The notes under the pieces are model-generated. The model did no database searches. It was not told where the DNA came from and worked only from the letters and a program-made list of their open reading frames with translations. The position numbers and the translations under genes were made by a program. A stretch of DNA of 64,000 nt from Coffea arabica. Taxonomy: Eukaryota; Streptophyta; Magnoliopsida; Gentianales; Rubiaceae. The stretch spans positions 7,874,001 through 7,938,000 of the forward strand of contig NC_092329.1 of the NCBI RefSeq assembly GCF_036785885.1, in the 5' to 3' direction. Of the stretch, positions 61,255 to 64,000 are shown in pieces (positions within the stretch are counted from its first letter, which is position 1; each line of letters opens with the position of its first letter).

Positions 61255-63871
61255 ATGAACCTCCATAGATGGATAGTCATAGCTCTCACCATTCTTCTGT
61301 TTCTTGGAACATTCCTCTCAATAATTGACTCAGCTCAGCCTCCATTTTCATGTGACAAACTCAACTCCCAATTAGATTCTTTCTCATTCTGCAAAACAAC
61401 TCTGCCTATCCCCGCCAGAGCCCGTGACCTTGTCTCCCGCCTGACGATTGATGAAAAAATCACCCAGCTTGTTAATACAGCACCTGCCATCCCTCGGCTC
61501 GGTATTCCCGCCTACCAGTGGTGGTCAGAAGCTTTGCACGGCGTCGCCTATGCCGGACCTGGCATTACATTCAATGGAAACATCAGAGCTGCCACCAGCT
61601 TCCCTCAAGTCATCCTCACTGCTGCTTCATTTGATGTTCACCTTTGGTACCGCATTGGCCAGGTATTAGCCTTATGCTACTACATTAATTATCCAGTTAG
61701 ACAATTAATGTACCTTTGACAATTAATGCTAGCGTAATTTTTTAGATCAATGTTTACATCCATCGACACGACAGTGTATATACTAACGAGTCGCTGAATT
61801 TCACATTTTGTATATACACACTGACGGACAACGCATTGCAAATTGAGTTAGCGCCTATCAGCAGATATGATTTGATTAACGTGTTGCAATTTTGAGCTAA
61901 CGTTTTGGGGATATGACTTGATTAATGCGCAAGTTTTTTGGAAACAGGTGATTGGGAAAGAGGCGCGAGCAGTGTACAATGAAGGGCAAGCAACAGGGAT
62001 GACATTTTGGGCACCAAACATCAACATATTTAGGGACCCCAGATGGGGAAGAGGGCAAGAAACACCTGGGGAAGATCCAATGGTGACGGGGAAGTATGCA
62101 GTTTCTTATGTTAGAGGAGTTCAGGGGGACAGTTTCCAAGGTGGGATGCTGAAACATGGTGAACTTCAGGCCTCTGCTTGTTGCAAGCACTTCACAGCCT
62201 ATGATCTCGATAATTGGAAGGGAATCACCCGCTTTGGCTTTGATGCTCGCGTAAGTGTCTCTGTCTCACCAATGCCCGTGCTTTTAACACTTTTTACCTC
62301 TGATAATTTCTCGTACCATACAATTATAGTGTCTATGTCGGCAGCTATAAGCTGTATGAGTCTGTCTAATCGTTTCTTGCGGGGATGATAATAACAATAA
62401 TAGTGTTGTGGGCTTCAAGGAAAAGTTTAGTTAAAGAATTGCTTTCTTGATGGGCAGTGGGCACCTTGACTCTTGTCATTCTGTCCTTGAGATAAAATAT
62501 GAGTTTGGTGCCAGAACTTTATTGGGTTTTGTGTCTTCATACGGCATACAGTAAATTTTTGGACGGTAAAAAAGGAGGGATTATAAATAAGATATCTCTT
62601 GCTTGTGAAAAAGCAAATAAAAAGTTGTTTCAAATTTTTTGAAGTACAAGAACTACAAAGAGTACATTCCTTGTTCTTGGATAGAAATGAGAGGAAAGTT
62701 CATTGTGTTTTTCTTTTCCTTGGTTGGTCAGAGTCGAGCCATGATTACTAATGTAATCCTTGGTCTAGAAGAGCAGAGTGCTACTAGGATAATTAACACT
62801 CTTGTCTATTAAGGATGAGAAAAGAGCTGTTTTTCGTTCTTTTAAGTTGGTTCATATGAGATTTAAAGATTGATGCGCTCTTGGTGAATGAGACAAACCT
62901 AAAGGTGAAAAGTAATCCGAATGAGACAGATTCTTTTGTTAGTAACCAGTTTGTGGACGTAGTATCAAGATTTCAAGAACCTAGTGATGCTATCCATTTT
63001 ACTGACACATTTTTTGGTCACATAAACATATGAGAATATATTCTCCTCCCCAATAAAAGAGATGCTGAAACCACGACCAGAAAGAAGCAATCCGAAGCCA
63101 GAGTCACGAGACTTCTTTAACTTCTTGTCCTCGTTCTTTATTTGTTCTCTCATTCTTTGCCCTTTCCCTACTTTTCTAACCCAATTTTTGGGTTTATCTT
63201 TAGGTAACCGAGCAAGATTTGGCTGATACGTTCCAACCCCCCTTCAGAAGCTGCATTCAAGATGGCCAAGCAAGCGGTATAATGTGTGCTTACAACCGTG
63301 TCAATGGGGTTCCTCCTTGTGCTAACCACAATCTTTTGACCCAAACTGCCCGTAAACAATGGGGTTTCCACGGGTAATTGTTCCCGCAAATTACGCCATT
63401 GAACATTGCCGCCGAAGGGCTTTTCATGAAATTAGCAATGCATGTAATTAACGGTCTATTCTATTCTTGCTGGTAGCCTAGAAGTGTGGAAAATCTAACA
63501 GTCTTGTCAGTATGTAATGATGTGATATATATATGATATTTAAAAAAAAAATTGATTAGAAAATGTGCCAAGAAAATATTCTAAAAAATTTTTCGTGAAA
63601 TGTTATAATCCAAACATGCTCATTTTCCAGTAAACGCCAAGGAGCTTAAAATTTTTTACATCTATTCTACCTAAAAAAAAAAAAAAGTAGTAATAGTAAA
63701 TAAAATCTCGCATCTAAAGGTGTTTTCTTAAAGGCCAAGCCCATGAATAAAAATTTGGTTGGGGTGTTATCAGGTACATTACATCGGACTGTGATGCTGT
63801 GTCCATCATTTATGAGCAGCACAAATACGCGGGAACGCCGGAAGATGCTGTGGCTGATGTGCTAAAAGCAG
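61255..63871 (+). CDS. BXL7: GH3 beta-xylosidase/alpha-arabinofuranosidase, tandem copy 3, 3' end off window
   Basis: The first four exons are present (61255-61662, 61948-62250, 63204-63373 and 63774-63871). Exons 2-4 are identical in length and phase to those of copies 1 and 2. Exons 5 and 6, encoding the second domain and the fibronectin III-like tail, should lie beyond 64000. A long hydrophobic signal (about residues 1-28) precedes [14 protein letters not shown]. Motifs include [32 protein letters not shown] and SDCDAV (likely nucleophile Asp299). It is more diverged: exon 4 differs from copy 1 at 11 of 33 residues. Exon 2 begins Val-Ile-Gly where the others have Ala-Ile-Gly. The second intron is 953 bp, longer than in the other copies. 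Nothing in the visible part is broken. Confidence 0.93.
63521..63616 (+). mobile_element. MITE 3' fragment in intron 3 of BXL copy 3
   Basis: TTGATTAGAAAATGTGCCAAG and the terminal TATAATCCAAACA match the right half of the hAT-like MITE family. The left half is missing or unrecognisable. Confidence 0.4.
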
Positions 63872-64000
63872 GTAAGGATGGACACCTTTCGTCTTCTTCA
63901 ACCATTATTTACGCATTGCTACTTGCTAGTTGATTTTGTTTGCCCCATTTTTAGGGGATAGGTTTTTATTTTTTATTTTTTTATTTTTGATGGAACAAGG
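63872..64000 (+). other. Start of intron 4 of BXL copy 3
   Basis: It begins GTAAGG directly after AAAGCAG, the same junction as in copies 1 and 2. No acceptor is reached before the window ends. Confidence 0.8.

Noticed and set aside
1..64000. LTR retrotransposon, endogenous virus, CRISPR array or bacterial-type operon
   Set aside because: I found no paired LTRs, gag-pol or viral motifs, or regularly spaced short repeats; gene structure is plant nuclear throughout.

Overview
This is a stretch of a plant nuclear genome, from a eudicot and most likely an asterid. The evidence is intron-rich genes with plant-specific families, AT-rich intergenic DNA, and small non-autonomous transposons typical of dicots. 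Wording in a decayed LINE reminded me of Rubiaceae (coffee-like) elements, but I cannot prove a genus from this window.

Layout. Bases 1-7177 (+) hold all but the first exon of an ERGIC3-type ER-Golgi cargo receptor gene. About 6.5 kb of intergenic DNA follows. At 13733-14845 (-) is a single-exon AP2/ERF transcription factor of the RAP2.4 type, with a TATA box near 15540. From 15.5 to 29.2 kb there is no convincing gene. That stretch holds two SINEs, a Stowaway-like remnant, MITEs, a 121-bp tandem repeat and a patch of AACTCGA-rich transposon ends. At 29473-35260 (-) is an eight-exon WD40-repeat protein gene. From 35.4 to 51.4 kb is repeat-rich intergenic DNA: a complete 2-kb non-autonomous Helitron, a 328-bp transposon with 9-bp target duplications, two copies of another repeat, a decayed LINE and a SINE with 17-bp target duplications. 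From 51.5 kb to the end (+) are three tandem glycoside hydrolase family 3 genes (beta-xylosidase/alpha-arabinofuranosidase, BXL7 type). The first two are complete (779 and 774 aa) and the third runs off the window after exon 4.

How it fits together. The genes do not form an operon or a pathway. Their order is the story. From memory of Arabidopsis locus numbers, BXL7 (At1g78060), a WD40 gene (At1g78070) and RAP2.4 (At1g78080) are consecutive. An ERGIC3-like gene (At1g22200) sits beside the RAP2.4 paralogue At1g22190. This window appears to carry the unfractionated ancestral order ERGIC3 - RAP2.4 - WD40 - BXL7, with the BXL gene amplified in tandem. I reconstructed all exon models by hand, and every splice junction keeps the reading frame. 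Two introns use GC-AG instead of GT-AG borders. I saw no tRNA or rRNA gene, CRISPR array, intact retrotransposon or virus. I found no wholly new system.
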